Positions 13,149 to 25,642 are shown, counted from the first letter of the stretch. The stretch: DNA of 64,000 nt from Ziziphus jujuba (GCF_031755915.1 NC_083379.1:20780001-20844000); one strand, 5' to 3'. Notes: a model not told the origin generated them from the letters alone. Program-made: numbers and translations.

Positions 13149-13394
13149 CCATTGTTCTTAAGATTTGACGAATCACATTTCTCCCCTCATAGTCATTACA
13201 AACATAGTCACTCTCACATTCATCCTCATTATCATTTTCATCGACACTTGGCAACTATATGACAAATGGATTGTGAGCCATCTTTGTATCTCCAAGAACA
13301 TCTTCTTCAACAACCGTACGATGTTGTGGTGAAGTTAAAACAATAGACCATCTTGATTCAAGTTAATCTTCAACACAAAATACTTGTTGAACTT
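13149..13394 (-). pseudogene. CACTA transposase-associated (DUF4216-type) relic
   Basis: A minus-strand frame contains VQQVFCVED, then RWSIVLTSPQHR, then an acid-rich tail (LPSVDENDNEDE). A QVFYV-D...W-VV core followed by an acidic tail is the pattern at the C-terminus of the DUF4216-containing protein of plant CACTA elements. Two in-frame stops interrupt it. It agrees with the terminal structure of the host element and marks it as a deletion derivative of a coding CACTA. Identification is from motif memory, not a search. Confidence 0.55.
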
Positions 13395-14024
13395 AGCAAA
13401 ATAATGTCAAGCAATATCACAAACATAATTTCTAAAAAAGCAAGATTAATAAAACCCAATGAACCTAAGCTGCAGTTAAAATGAAAAAAAAAAAAAAAAA
13501 AACAACCCACCTCATGTTAAGAAAAAAGAAACTCACCTAAACGATGGAGATAAAGAAAGAAGAAAACCAAAAAATCACGAGGGCGACAAAGAGAAATCTA
13601 GCTTCTCGGCCGACGACAACGTAGGCAAATGAAAAATGAAACCTGGAATATCTCACTCTTCAAGTCTCTCTTAGATTGCTTCCAAATCTAATATCGATTA
13701 GGTGGTGTACTTGATGTAGTTTTAAAAAAGAAAAAATGGATTTAAAGGAGCGCGTAAAAATTTAAAAACGCGCCAAAAATTTTCAAAAAATGGCAAGAAC
13801 GCGCCTTTTCTCCCAATTGCATTTTTTTTCTTTGATTAATATTTTTATTTTTCAACTACAAATAAAAACTGAAAATATTTCTTAAAAATGCGAAGCAAAA
13901 TATCGAAGATTGCTGCTTATTTTTCTGTTTTTCAAGTACACCTTTATTCTTTATAAAATTTGCATGTCTTTCAAAATTTTTGTTTTTGTTAATTGAGAGA
14001 ATAGGCAACGTATTCTCTTCAAGA

Positions 14025-17000
14025 AGGATTGCCTGTGGTGTGGTGATTTCTTGAGAGTGTAGGAGGTCTTGGGTTCAATTCTTGTTATGGTCCTATTTTG
14101 ATTTTATTTTTTTTAAATGTTTAAACAAAAAAATTAAAAAAAAAAAAAGGAACAGGCGACGCATTTGTTGAGGAATGCGTCGCCTGTTCTTGTATTTGGC
14201 GACGCATTGATTCAATAATGCGTCGCCAAACACTATATTAGCCAATATTTGCTATATTAGTACATATAAGTGATTTGGCCTAGTGGTGTGGTGATTTCAT
14301 GAGAGTGTATGAGGTCCTGGGTTCAATTCTTGTTATGGTCTTATTTTGATTTTATTTTTTTTAAATGTTTAAACAAAAAAATTGAAAAAAAAAAAAAGAA
14401 CAGGCGAACAGGCGACACATTTGTTGAGGAATGCGTCGCCTGTTCTTGTATTTGGCGACGCATTGTTTGAATAATGCGTCGCCTAACACTATATTAGCCA
14501 ATTTTTGCTGTATTAGTACATATAAGTGATTTGGCCTAGTGGTGTGGTTATTTCTTGAGAGTGTATGAGGTCTTAGGTTCAATTCTTGTTATGGTCCTAT
14601 TTTGATTTTATTTTTTTTAAATGTTTAAACAAAAAAATTGAAAAAAAAAATGAACAGGCGACGCATTTGTTAATATTATTTTTTTTAAATGTTTAAACAA
14701 AAAAATTGAAAAAAAAAATGAACAGGCGACGCATTTGTTGAGGAATGCGTCGCCTGTTCTTGTATTTGGCGACGCATTGTTTGAATAATGCGTCGCTTAA
14801 TACTATATTAGCCAATTTTTGCTGTATTAGTACATATAAGTGATTTGGCCTAGTGGTGTGGTGATTTCCTGAGAGTGTATGAGGTCCTGGGTTCAATTCT
14901 TGTTATGATCTTATTTTGATTTTTTTTTGAAATGTTTAAACAAAAAAATTGAAAAAAAAAAATGAACAGGCGACGCATTTGTTGAGGAATGCGTCGCCTG
15001 TTCTTGTATTTGGCGACACATTGATTCAATAATGCGTCGCCTAACACTATATTAGCCAATATTTGCTATATTAGTACATATAAGTGATTTGGCCTAGTGG
15101 TGTGGTGATTTCATGAGAGTGTATGAGGTCCTGGGTACAATTCTTGTTATGGTCTTATTTTGATTTTATTTTTTTTAAATGTTTAAACAAAAAAATTGAA
15201 AAAAAAAAGAACAGGCGAACAGGCGACACATTTGTTGAGGAATGCGTTGCCTGTTCTTGTATTTGGCGACGCATTGTTTGAATAATGCGTCGCCTAACAC
15301 TATATTAGCCAATTGTTGCTGTATTAGTACATATAAGTGATTTGGCCTAGTGGTGTGGTTACTTCCTGAGAGTGTATGAGGTCTTGGGTTCAATTCTTGT
15401 TATGGTCCTGTTTTGATTTTATTTTTTTTAAATGTTTAAACAAAAAAATTGAAAAAAAAAATGAACAGGCGACGCATTTGTTGAGGAATGCGTCGCCTGT
15501 TCTTGTATTTGGCGACGCATTGATTCAATAATGCGTCGCCTAACACTATATTAGCCAATATTTGCTATATTAGTACATATAAGTGATTTGGCCTAGTGGT
15601 GTGGTGATTTCATGAGAGTGTATGAGGTCTTGGGTTCAATTCTTGTTATGGTCTTATTTTGATTTTATTTTTTTTAAATGTTTAAACAAAAAAATTGAAA
15701 AAAAAAAAAAGAACAAGCGACGCATTTGTTGAGGAATGGGTCGCCTGTTCTTGTATTTGGCGACGCATTGTTTGAATAATGCGTCGCCTAACACTATATT
15801 AGCCAATTTTTGCTGTATTAGTACATATAAGTGATTTGGCCTAGTGGTGTGGTTATTTCCTGAGAGTGTATGAGGTCTTAGGTTCAATTCTTGTTATGGT
15901 CCTATTTTGATTTTATTTTTTTTAAATGTTTAAACAAAAAAATTGAAAAAAAAAAAAAAGAACAAGCGACGCATTTGTTGAGGAATGCGGTTCTTGTATT
16001 TGGCGACGCATTGTTTGAATAATGCGTCGCCTAACACTATATTAGCCAATTTTTGCTGTATTAGTACATATAAGTGATTTGGCCTAGTGGTGTGGTTATT
16101 TCCTGAGAGTGTATGAGGTCTTGGGTTCAATTCTTGTTATGGTGCGTCTGTTCTTGTATTTGGCGACGCATTGATTCAATAATGCGTCGCCTAACACTAT
16201 ATTAGCCAATATTTGCTATATTAGTACATATAAGTGATTTGGCCTAGTGGTGTGGTGATTTCCTAAGAGTGTATGAGGTCCTAGGTTCAATTCTTGTTAT
16301 GGTCTTATTTTGATTTTATTTTTTTTAAATGTTTAAACAAAAAAATTGAAAAAAAAAAAGAACAGCGACTGTTCTTGTATTTGGCGACGCATTGTTTGAA
16401 TAATGCGTCGCCTAACACTATATTAGCCAATTTTTGCTGTATTAGTACATATAAGTGATTTGGCCTAGTGGTGTGGTGATTTCCTGAGAGTGTATGAGGT
16501 CTTGGGTTCAATTCTTGTTATGGTCCTATTTTGATTTTTTTTTTAAATGTTTAAACAAAAAAATTGAAAAAAAAAAAAGAACAGGCGACGCATTTGTTGA
16601 GGAATACGTCGCCAAAAAAAAAAGAACAGGCGACGCATTTGTTGAGGAATACGTCACCTGTTCTTGTATTTGGCGACGCATTGTTACAATAATGCGTCGC
16701 CTAATACTTTATTAGCCAATTTTTGTTGTATTAGTACATATAAGTGATTTGGCCTAGTGGTGTGGTGATTTTCTGAGAGTGAATGAGGTCCTGGGTTCAA
16801 TTCTTGTTATGGTCTTATTTTGATTTTATTTTTTTTAAATGTTTAAACAAAAAAATTGAAAAAAAAAAAGAACAGGCGACGCATTTGTTGAGGAATGCGT
16901 CGCCTGTTCTTGTATTTGGCGACGCATTGATTCAATAATGCGTCGCCTAACACTATATTAGCCAATTTTTGCTGTATTAGTACATATAAGTGATTTGCCC

Positions 17001-19130
17001 TAGTGGTGTGGTTATTTCCTAAGAGTGTATGAGGTCTTGGGTTCAATTCTTGTTATGGTCCTATTTTGATTTTATTTTTTTTAAATGTTTAAACAAAAAA
17101 ATTGAAAAAAAAAAAAAGAACAGGCGACACATTTGTTGAGGAATACGTCGCCTGTTCTTGTATTTGGCGACGCATTGTTTCAATAATGCGTCGCCTAACA
17201 CTCTATTAGCCAATTTTTGTTGTGTACATATAAGTGATTTGGCCTAGTGGTGTGGTGATTTTCTGAGAGTGAATGAGGTCCTGGGTTCAATTGGTCTTAT
17301 TTTGATTTTATTTTTTTTAAATGTTTAAACAAAAAAATTGAAAAAAAAAAAGAACAGGCGATGCATTTGTTGAGGAATGCGTCGCCTGTTCTTGTATTTG
17401 GCGACGCATTGTTTGAATAATGCGTCGCCTAACACTATATTAGCCAATTGTTGCTGTATTAGTACATATAAGTGATTTGGCCTAGTGGTGTGGTTACTTC
17501 CTGAGAGTGTATGAGGTCTTGGGTTCAATTCTTGTTATGGTCCTGTTTTGATTTTATTTTTTTTAAATGTTTAAACAAAAAAATTGAAAAAAAAAAATGA
17601 ACAGGCGACGCATTTGTTGAGGAATGCGTCGCCTGTTCTTGTATTTGGCGACGCATTGATTCAATAATGCGTCGCCTAACACTATATTAGCCAATATTTG
17701 CTATATTAGTACATATAAGTGATTTGGCCTAGTGGTGTGGTGATTTCCTAAGAGTGTATGAGGTCCTAGGTTCAATTCTTGTTATGGTCTTATTTTGATT
17801 TTATTTTTTTTAAATGTTTAAACAAAAAAATTGAAAAAAAAAAAGAACAGCGACTGTTCTTGTATTTGGCGACGCATTGTTTGAATAATGCGTCGCCTAA
17901 CACTATATTAGCCAATTTTTGCTGTATTAGTACATATAAGTGATTTGGCCTAGTGGTGTGGTGATTTCCTGAGAGTGTATGAGGTCTTGGGTTCAATTCA
18001 TGTTATGGTCCTATTTTGATTTTTTTTTTTAAATGTTTAAACAAAAAAATTGAAAAAAAAAAAAGAACAGGCGACGCATTTGTTGAGGAATACGTCGCCA
18101 AAAAAAAAAGAACAGGCGACGCATTTGTTGAGGAATACGTCGCCTGTTCTTGTATTTGGCGACGCATTGTTACAATAATGCGTCGCCTAATACTTTATTA
18201 GCCAATTTTTGTTGTATTAGTACATATAAGTGATTTGGCCTAGTGGTGTGGTGATTTTCTGAGAGTGAATGAGGTCCTGGGTTCAATTCTTGTTATGGTC
18301 TTATTTTGATTTTATTTTTTTTAAATGTTTAAACAAAAAAATTGAAAAAAAAAAAGAACAGGCGACGCATTTGTTGAGGAATGCGTCGCCTGTTCTTGTA
18401 TTTGGCGACGCATTGATTCAATAATGCGTCGCCTAACACTATATTAGCCAATTTTTGCTGTATTAGTACATATAAGTGATTTGCCCTAGTGGTGTGGTTA
18501 TTTCCTAAGAGTGTATGAGGTCTTGGGTTCAATTCTTGTTATGGTCCTATTTTGATTTTATTTTTTTTAAATGTTTAAACAAAAAAATTGAAAAAAAAAA
18601 AAAAGAACAGGCGACACATTTGTTGAGGAATACGTCGCCTGTTCTTGTATTTGGCGACGCATTGTTTCAATAATGCGTCGCCTAACACTCTATTAGCCAA
18701 TTTTTGTTGTGTACATATAAGTGATTTGGCCTAGTGGTGTGGTGATTTTCTGAGAGTGAATGAGGTCCTGGGTTCAATTGGTCTTATTTTGATTTTATTT
18801 TTTTTAAATGTTTAAACAAAAAAATTGAAAAAAAAAAAGAACAGGCGATGCATTTGTTGAGGAATGCGTCGCCTGTTCTTGTATTTGGCGACGCATTGTT
18901 TGAATAATGCGTCGCCTAACACTATATTAGCCAATTTTTGCTGTATTAGTACATATAAGTGATTTGGCCTAGTGGTGTGGTGATTTCTTGAGAGTGTAAG
19001 AGGTCCTGGGTTCAATTCTTGTTATAGTCCTATTTTGATTTTTTTTTTTAAATGTTTAAACAAAAAAATTGAAAAAAAAAAAAGAACAGGCGACGCACAA
19101 TTTTATTGGTGCGTCGCCTGTGGGTCGCCT
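14025..19130 (+). repeat. Tandem array of about 21 units with tRNA-like boxes and hairpins
   Basis: Units mostly of 236-257 bp (range 160-313) each carry, in order: TGGCCTAGTGG (perfect A-box consensus), 33 bp, GGTTCAATTC (B-box consensus), a T-rich run (TTTTGATTTTATTTTTTTT), an A-run, and two GC-rich inverted repeats built on GGCGACGCATT. The first hairpin, in its best copies, has a 16-bp perfect stem (GAACAGGCGACGCATT) and an 8-nt loop. Short antisense ORFs in each unit are by-products of the repeat. Units are highly similar, so the array was homogenised or amplified recently compared with the surrounding relics. Confidence 0.85.
16142..18915 (+). repeat. Higher-order duplication within the array (about 1,485-bp period)
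   Basis: Six consecutive units starting near 16276 recur with the same irregular spacing (222, 288, 247, 244, 236 bp) starting near 17760. Shared private features include GTTTGCCCTAGTGG-type A-box variants (16998 and 18484), truncated B boxes (GGTTCAATTGG near 17290 and 18775) and the doubled GAACAGGCGACGC block (16580-16640 and 18065-18125). This indicates one segmental duplication of about 1.3-1.5 kb. Confidence 0.85.
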
Positions 19131-19407
19131 GTTAAACGTATAACAAAAAAGAAAAAAAAAAATCAACCTCAGTTATGTTGCTCTAATATCTTTATGGGTT
19201 ATTTGTTGTTAAATTAAGATTAATTAAAAGAACTAAAAAAAAAAAGTGGAGGAGAGAACAGGCAACGCACAATCTATATAGTACGTCGTATATTTATTGA
19301 ATTTTTACTGACGCATTAACCTCAGAGTCACGGTTTTGTTTTTTCAGACGTATTTGTTTCGTAGCGTCGCTAAATAAGTGTCGCTAGATATCAATTTTCG
19401 CGTAGTG

Positions 19408-19912
19408 CTTGTTTTCTTGTGAAATATATTATTTTTTTACTATAGTAATTGCTGATTTGCTACCATAAATGATCTTTGACGCTTGATATTTTAGGTTCTC
19501 CAATGTCTTTGAATTTTTTTTTATAGCTAAATTACAAGATTTTCTATTATTGTTGCTCCAATGTATTTAGCTTCACTAAATAACTTTTCAACACTTTCTA
19601 GTTTTTTAGATAACCATAAGAAAATTATAGAGCCTAATCTAAATGCATACCTATAAGTACTCTTTAAGTCATCTAGTAGTCTAGTGCAATTGTTACTTGT
19701 GTAGTTGAACAATTTAGAATTTGTACTTAATTTGTATTCCACAAATTTTTGGTTCCTTGCATATATCTAGGTAAATGCTTTGCTACGTTGATGTGTATTT
19801 GACTTGGATTTTCTATGAACCTTGAAGTAGACTTGTAGAATACATGGTATTTGATCGAGTAGTAGTGAGATATAGCAAACTTCTAATTAGATTTTGTAAA
19901 GTCTACTATCTA
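19408..19912 (-). pseudogene. Copia polyprotein relic: RT end and RNase H
   Basis: Minus-strand frames show SLLYLTTTRSN (the RT/RNase H connection GSLLYLTATRPDI of copia), then an AKR-like 'RYLKGT' block, then DDLKSTYRYAFRLGS...W-SKK and 'SEAKYIGAT', the copia RNase H core in which the usual AEAEYIAA has decayed. Frameshifts and stops are present. It continues the relic at 23586-25350 and joins 12064-12241 once the two insertions are disregarded. It is dead. Confidence 0.8.
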
Positions 19913-22900
19913 TGTCAGGACCCGTCTAGGATCCCTTACCAGAATCCTAGATAAACCCTGATCTCAGAGAAACCCTATCGAACTTTTCTATAAAAAATCT
20001 GACAGAATCTCCTTTAAGAGTTGAACTTACCTTAAAATTCCTTGTATAGAAAACACAATTATAACAGTATCTCCTTATTCCTCGCACCTTACTACAATTT
20101 ATTACCACAAGTTTGCAGCATTTCGAAATTAACAAGGAACCAGTGCAATATTAAATAATTAAATGTTGGAGTAGTATACAGAGCATTTATAAAATTTCTA
20201 ATTATGATAGTTATTACAACATGAATAGAAAGAAATACTACAAGATAGGAAATAAAGAAAAAAATACTTTTTGGACTTCCAGCAACAAATCAAAACGTCG
20301 AGCTCGCCTTCGGACGATCAACATCTACTAACCTAGGCCTAGGAAAATGGATTTAAAAACATGAGATGCTAATCATCTCAGTGAGTAACCCAATCTACTA
20401 TACAATAATAATAATAATAATAATTATAATAATAATAATCATAATATAACGATAAAATAAATTTGATTAATTAATAATAAATACTAAAGTAAATAATAAA
20501 TAGTTGAAAATAATGTTTTCTCTCAAAACCCTCATAGTTCACTCAGTTGGAAATGTTTCATTTTTAAAACATTTTCACAAAAACCAATATTTGTATACCC
20601 AAAAAATCAAGAAACAACTAATTGAATAAATTGCAAATAAAATACAATAAATTAAGATCTAAAATTTATAAAGAAAAATAAAAATAAACATAATTTTAAA
20701 AACAATTATTAAATTGTAAATAAAATATCATAAATAAAATAAAACAAAATCATAATAAAATTTATATTAGAAATAATCAAGGAAATATAAAAATTAATTT
20801 TAAACCTCATTTTGAAATAGATAATAAAATAAAATAAAATCCATGTTAAAATCTCAAGTTTAAATAAATAATACCAACACGGTAAAATGAAATTCTAAAA
20901 CACCAGTTTAAAATAAATATTAAAATCATAATAAAAGCACTGTACACATCAATTTAAAATAAATGATAAAATATAATAAAATATAATTTAAAACATCAAT
21001 TGAAATAATGATGAACACAATTAACCACATTTTTAAAGATAAATAACATCTTAAAACATTAATTTGAAATGAATGGTAAAAATATGAATAAAATCCATTT
21101 TAAATCATCAAATTGATTTAAATAATAAAATCATGGTAAATACATTTAAAAACATTAATCCGAATAAATGATGAAAACATAATTAAATATATTTTAATTT
21201 TAACTACTCTTTAAAATATTATTATTTTAACATGAATTTTATTGTATTTCATTATCTATATACCAGTGGCGCCCGATAGTACTCATCGTCCCAAGCACTG
21301 CCTGACAGGAAAGTTAAAGAGAGAAACCGGCATACGATCATGTGGCATCCTATAACGCCGCTGTTATCAGTCATCCTGGCCATGGAGGGGGGCGATTGAT
21401 GCTTCCTGTGCATTTTACCCTATTTACCCACGATCCAATGGCAATCATAGGACAACATTATAAATAAACCTGTGCGCTAATCATATCCACCTACGCGTTA
21501 ATCGTATCCGCATATATAGTACAGAACACCAGTATTGTATGGTGCATATAAAAATCATAAACTTAATATATTTTTCAAATCTCGAAATCTCATAAATACT
21601 ACTGGATTTAAATATATCTTTTCAAATCTATATGATCCATATTTCTTTAAACCATCATTGTAAATCCATCAAGTTAAAATCCATTATCATAATCTCATTG
21701 ATGCAAATATACCAAATTTAAAGTTTCATAAAATCAATCCATAATATTTAAATGCATAAAAATATTTTTGAAGCATAATACTTTAAAACATATATTTTTT
21801 TTTCAAATCCTTAAAATCAAGTTGTACGAAAAATGATATTAAAAACTATATAAAATTCGTATGCAATTAAATTCATATAAACACCATCATAAAGCCAACA
21901 TTAAACTTAACAATAATTGAAATAAAACTTTAAACCATGAATCTTTAAATCCCAAAATATATGGCAGCAAAACAGATATTAAAAATCATCATGAATAGGT
22001 AATATAAATTTATATGGAAATCCTCTCAAATATCAAATACATAGAACATATTTATTTTTTTTCAAATATTTAATTACGCAATATTCCAAAAATAAAATTT
22101 AATAATTATTAACAAATCCCAAATCCATTAAATTCTTAAAATCAAAATATTTCTCAATGTACAAATATTTTTAATTCCTTCAGTTTTGGCATTAAAATTT
22201 CAAATATAAACCTATTAAATATTTAACATATGAAACATAATTTCCAAATATATAATCAACACAAAAAATATACAATTTATCAACCCAAAATAATTTTGAA
22301 GGTGGGTCACTCACCTCGAGCATGCGTATTAACCAAGATTTGCCACGGGATCATTTCTATAACTCACACGGCTCCTAAAACATCAAGGTTACACAAAACT
22401 GATTAAATTAATATTTTAATCATGTAATTTATACAAGTATACTGGAAAATTTAACACAACGTTAACCAAAATTCACAAACAATATACCGAATCGAAGCTT
22501 ATAACACGAGGATCATAGATTGAGTCTTACCTATAGAAGATCGGATCTGTGATGGACGGAATCTTGTCGGAAATGTTTCAGATTTAATATGCTCAAATCT
22601 CACAAGTTGTCAAGAATTGAGGGAAAAAGACCTCGGATTTGGATTCAAGAAGGTCAAATTAGTGCGAGAGGGTGGAAAGTGTAATCGGAAACTCACCGGA
22701 GGTGGGTTTTCTGGCGAGCCGTCATGGCCACCGGAATCCGTCATCGCTGGTGGTGTGTCCGGCGGCCAATGGCCATGAAAATTGGTGGAGAGATAGATCA
22801 GAGGACATATAAGCTAATGGGACTGGTGTTGAAGCAAATGGAGGTCTGGTTTGGGAGAAATCGGCAGTGGAAGGAAAATAGGTCGTGGCTGGAAAATGCC

Positions 22901-23585
22901 TCGATCCGGAGTGTCGGCGGTTGGTTGGCCGTGAAATTTGGGTGGCTGGCTGGTTTTCAGGTGGGCATCAAGGTGGTCCAGCACATGTAGTGGTCTGGTG
23001 GTTGAAAAATGATGAATCTGTGGTGGCTGGTCCTCCCTCTCGCTCTCCTCTTTCTCTTTCCTCTTTCTCCTTCTCTTCCTTCTCGCCCAATCAAAATGCC
23101 CATGGGTTCCACTGTGTACTCACAGGTGGTCAAGAAATTGACATGTGGCAACACTGTACACACACTCATATAGATCGATGAACAGTAACTACTATCTCGA
23201 AAAAACTTTCACGAGTCCTTAACTTTCAAACAACATGTTCAAATCAAGGATGCCGCTAGTCTATGAACTCATATCGATGAGTATTTTACAACCATATAGA
23301 ATTCAAATCCAAATTTTACAAGAATAAAAGGTCAACTCTAGTACCCTTAAACAGTTCGGACCTCAACTTGTTTTGCTCATAACTTTCAAATTGTAGCTCC
23401 GTTTTCGATGTGCTAAGTCTACGGACTAAGGGTCAATGCATACTTCGCAAAGGTGCCTCGGTCAACCTAAAATTCTATTCAAATCAAAAATTCAAAGTTT
23501 GATCCCTTTCAGTCAACGACGGTCAACCTGATCAACTTTGATCAACTTGAGAAAATTCCAATGTACTTCGGTACGAGGTGTTACA
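19913..23585 (-). mobile_element. Solo LTR of the 2.9-kb-LTR family (copy 2)
   Basis: Begins TGTCAGGACCCGTCTAGGATCC and ends GGTACGAGGTGTTACA. Flanks are ATCTA (19908-19912) and ATCTG (23586-23590), a 5-bp duplication with one mismatch. It interrupts the copia RT reading frame. At 3,673 bp it is longer and more diverged than copies 1 and 3, partly through AT-rich expansion at 20400-21240. It shares their landmarks: the CTAATCATCTCAGTGAGT block, the ATACCAGTGGCGCC block, the GGTGGGTCACTCACCT block and the CATAACTTTCAAA...TAGCTCCGTTTTC block. No internal coding region is present. Confidence 0.8.
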
Positions 23586-25350
23586 ATCTGCCTTCACGGA
23601 TCCATCTTCTTTACTTAATTTTTTTATTTTCCTTAAGTGGTGTTGTTACTAACTGTAATTGCTAATCCTGAACTTTTCCAACACTATTTTGTACTTTTTT
23701 GAGATATGAAAATTCCTTCCTTCTATTGGCTTACTTTAATACCAAGGAAATAATGTATTAGACTCAAATATGTCATTTTAATTTCTTTTTTTTTTTGTTT
23801 TTTTTTTTTTTGTTTTCTTTGAATTCTTATCTTCTTGTTGTTTCCTATGTAGAAAAAATATTCCACATATAAGGAGCTAATGAAAGTATTTTTATCTTGG
23901 GTTTTTATGTATACTGTTAGTTTACTTTTAATCCTCCTAAACTTTGGATCTGTAAAGTATCTATTAATTGTATTATTCCATGCGCTCGCAGAGCTTGTTT
24001 TAATTCATACAAAGTTTTTTTTTTTTTTTTTTTAAGTTAGTGTTTTATTTTCTTCTATAGGATTTCAAACCCCAATTTTTGGTTAATATAGATTTCTTTT
24101 CAAAATAACCATTCAGAAATGCAGATTTCACATTACGATGATAAATATGACACCTTTTTTGAGCAATGAGACTGCTTTGATTGTGTCTAATTAAGTGACC
24201 AAAGCAAAAGTTTCATTGTAATTCATACCAAAATATTGTGCAGAGCCTTTAACTATAAGACTTATTTTATGTTTTTATGTTTTCTTTTGTAAATCTACTT
24301 AACTGCAATAACTTTTTTGTTTATTGGTGGTTTCCACTAGCTTCAATGTTAAATTTTTTTTCAATCATTTTTATTTCTTCTTGCATTGCTTTCAGCAAAA
24401 CATTTTGTTTTTATGTAACGTCAAAGCTTCCAAGCTCTATTGTGGTGAAGTTATAAACTTCATACTTTGATACACACTATTTTTTTGGTGGTAGGTTAGG
24501 AGTAAACTCATTATGTTGAGGAGCTTGTATTTGAGTTGAAGTCTTTAGCTATTATTCTTTCACTTCTTCTTATCTTGAAATTGAAGTTTGAGTTTAGAGA
24601 ATAATTGTTTTCTTCTAACTTTTTCTTCATCCTAATTCCAAATTGCATTTTCATCAAATTATACATCCTGAATGATAACGGCATTTGTTGTCTTAAAGTT
24701 GTAGACTCTAATAACCTTTTGATTGAGAACCATAGCCATGAAAAATATATTTTTTATTTTATGTTTTTTTCATCCCATTTACTCAATTTTTTTTTTCACT
24801 TTCTTTTGGGATATAAGCATACCAAATACAAGCGAACACTTTAAGATGTTTTGGTGAAGGCTTTTGTCCGCTCTATGCCTCAATTAACATCTGGTTTAGA
24901 ATCATGTTTGTTGGACACCTGTTTTACTGATAAACTGTTGTATAAACAACTTTAGCCCAAAACTTGTTTGAAAGGCCTTTTTCTTTCAGCATAGTTCTTT
25001 CCATATCCATAACAATTCCATTTTTTTTTTTAAAAAATTTCTGATGCACCATTTTTTTCAGGAGTATAATTAACTGTCAGTTGATACTCAACACCTTCGT
25101 TTTCATAGTTTTTAGTAAACTATCTAAAGTTGTATTTCGTATCATGGCTACTATTTAGCATTTTTATTTTACGACCATTCTTTGATCTTTCTTGCATCAA
25201 ATATACCTAAGTCATTCTTGATTAATCATCAATGAATAGAATGAAGTATATACTCTGACTACGTATTGGAGTTCTCATCAGGCCACACACTTATATCCAC
25301 CATCTGCAGCAAGCCTTTATCTCTCTATGATCAGAAAAATAAAATATTGG
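23586..25350 (-). pseudogene. Copia polyprotein relic: integrase and reverse transcriptase
   Basis: From high to low coordinate the minus strand shows integrase core pieces (YFILFIDD near 25240, QLTVNYTPEKNG near 25060), integrase C-terminal pieces (KFWAKVVYTTVY, then EAWSGQKPSPKHLKVF), the RT start (AQYFGMNYNETFALVT, then a DVKSAFLNG-like block) and RT middle pieces ending near 23590. This is the Ty1/copia order, integrase before RT. Many stops and frameshifts occur; gag and protease are missing, so the element is truncated at about 25350. T-rich runs at 23787-23812 and 24018-24035 add further disruption. Confidence 0.75.
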
Positions 25351-25642
25351 AGGAAGTTTTCGAGGAAATTTAGGGTTTAGAATAGATCACATTTGTCCTT
25401 ATTTCTAAACTATATATAAGCATATACAAAGAGATTAGGCAACATTACAATCTTAAAAAATGCAGGGTTCATTTAATTTGCTACGTATAATAAATGTTTT
25501 GAAAACTTTATTGTCAAGTTAATGATGTTATGTTATTTTTGCATAATTTACTGTCTCTAAGTTGAAAATCCGGTTGGATGCTTTTGTTAAAAAAAATTAT
25601 AAATGGTGTTTAATAAGTGGTGTCCATGCGCTTACGCACCAT
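25351..25642. other. Unassigned flank of the copia relic
   Basis: This is AT-rich, has no motif I recognise, and lies between the truncated copia relic and the 25.6-26.9 kb duplication. Confidence 0.4.

Larger units (their letters stand above)
12242..19407. mobile_element. CACTA (En/Spm-like) DNA transposon, non-autonomous
   Basis: The left end begins CACTACTAGAATCGCATTG. The right end, read in reverse, begins CACTACGCGAAAATTGATA. The 3-bp direct repeat CTT flanks it (12239-12241 and 19408-19410), the hallmark of CACTA transposition. Subterminal GCGACGCAT motifs crowd the left end, and a degenerate transposase-associated segment lies at 13149-13394. The middle is a tandem array (14025-19130). 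No intact transposase is present, so movement would need enzymes supplied elsewhere. Its insertion splits a copia RNase H reading frame cleanly, which confirms both boundaries. Confidence 0.9.

Noticed and set aside
14278..19015. Functional tRNA genes
   Set aside because: A and B boxes match, but no acceptor stem, anticodon stem or CCA-side pairing can be made around them, so these are tRNA-like, not tRNA genes.
12300..19130. CRISPR-like array of repeats and spacers
   Set aside because: The organism is a plant, unit lengths are mostly near 240 bp and the 'spacers' are repeated too. The repeats are transposon-derived.
14361..19217. Many short ORFs (60-77 codons) with near-identical sequence such as MNPRPHTLSGNNHTTRPNH
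   Set aside because: They are antisense readings of the tRNA-like unit (the box region and hairpins) repeated by the array. There is no start context, no domain, and variants change by frameshift freely.
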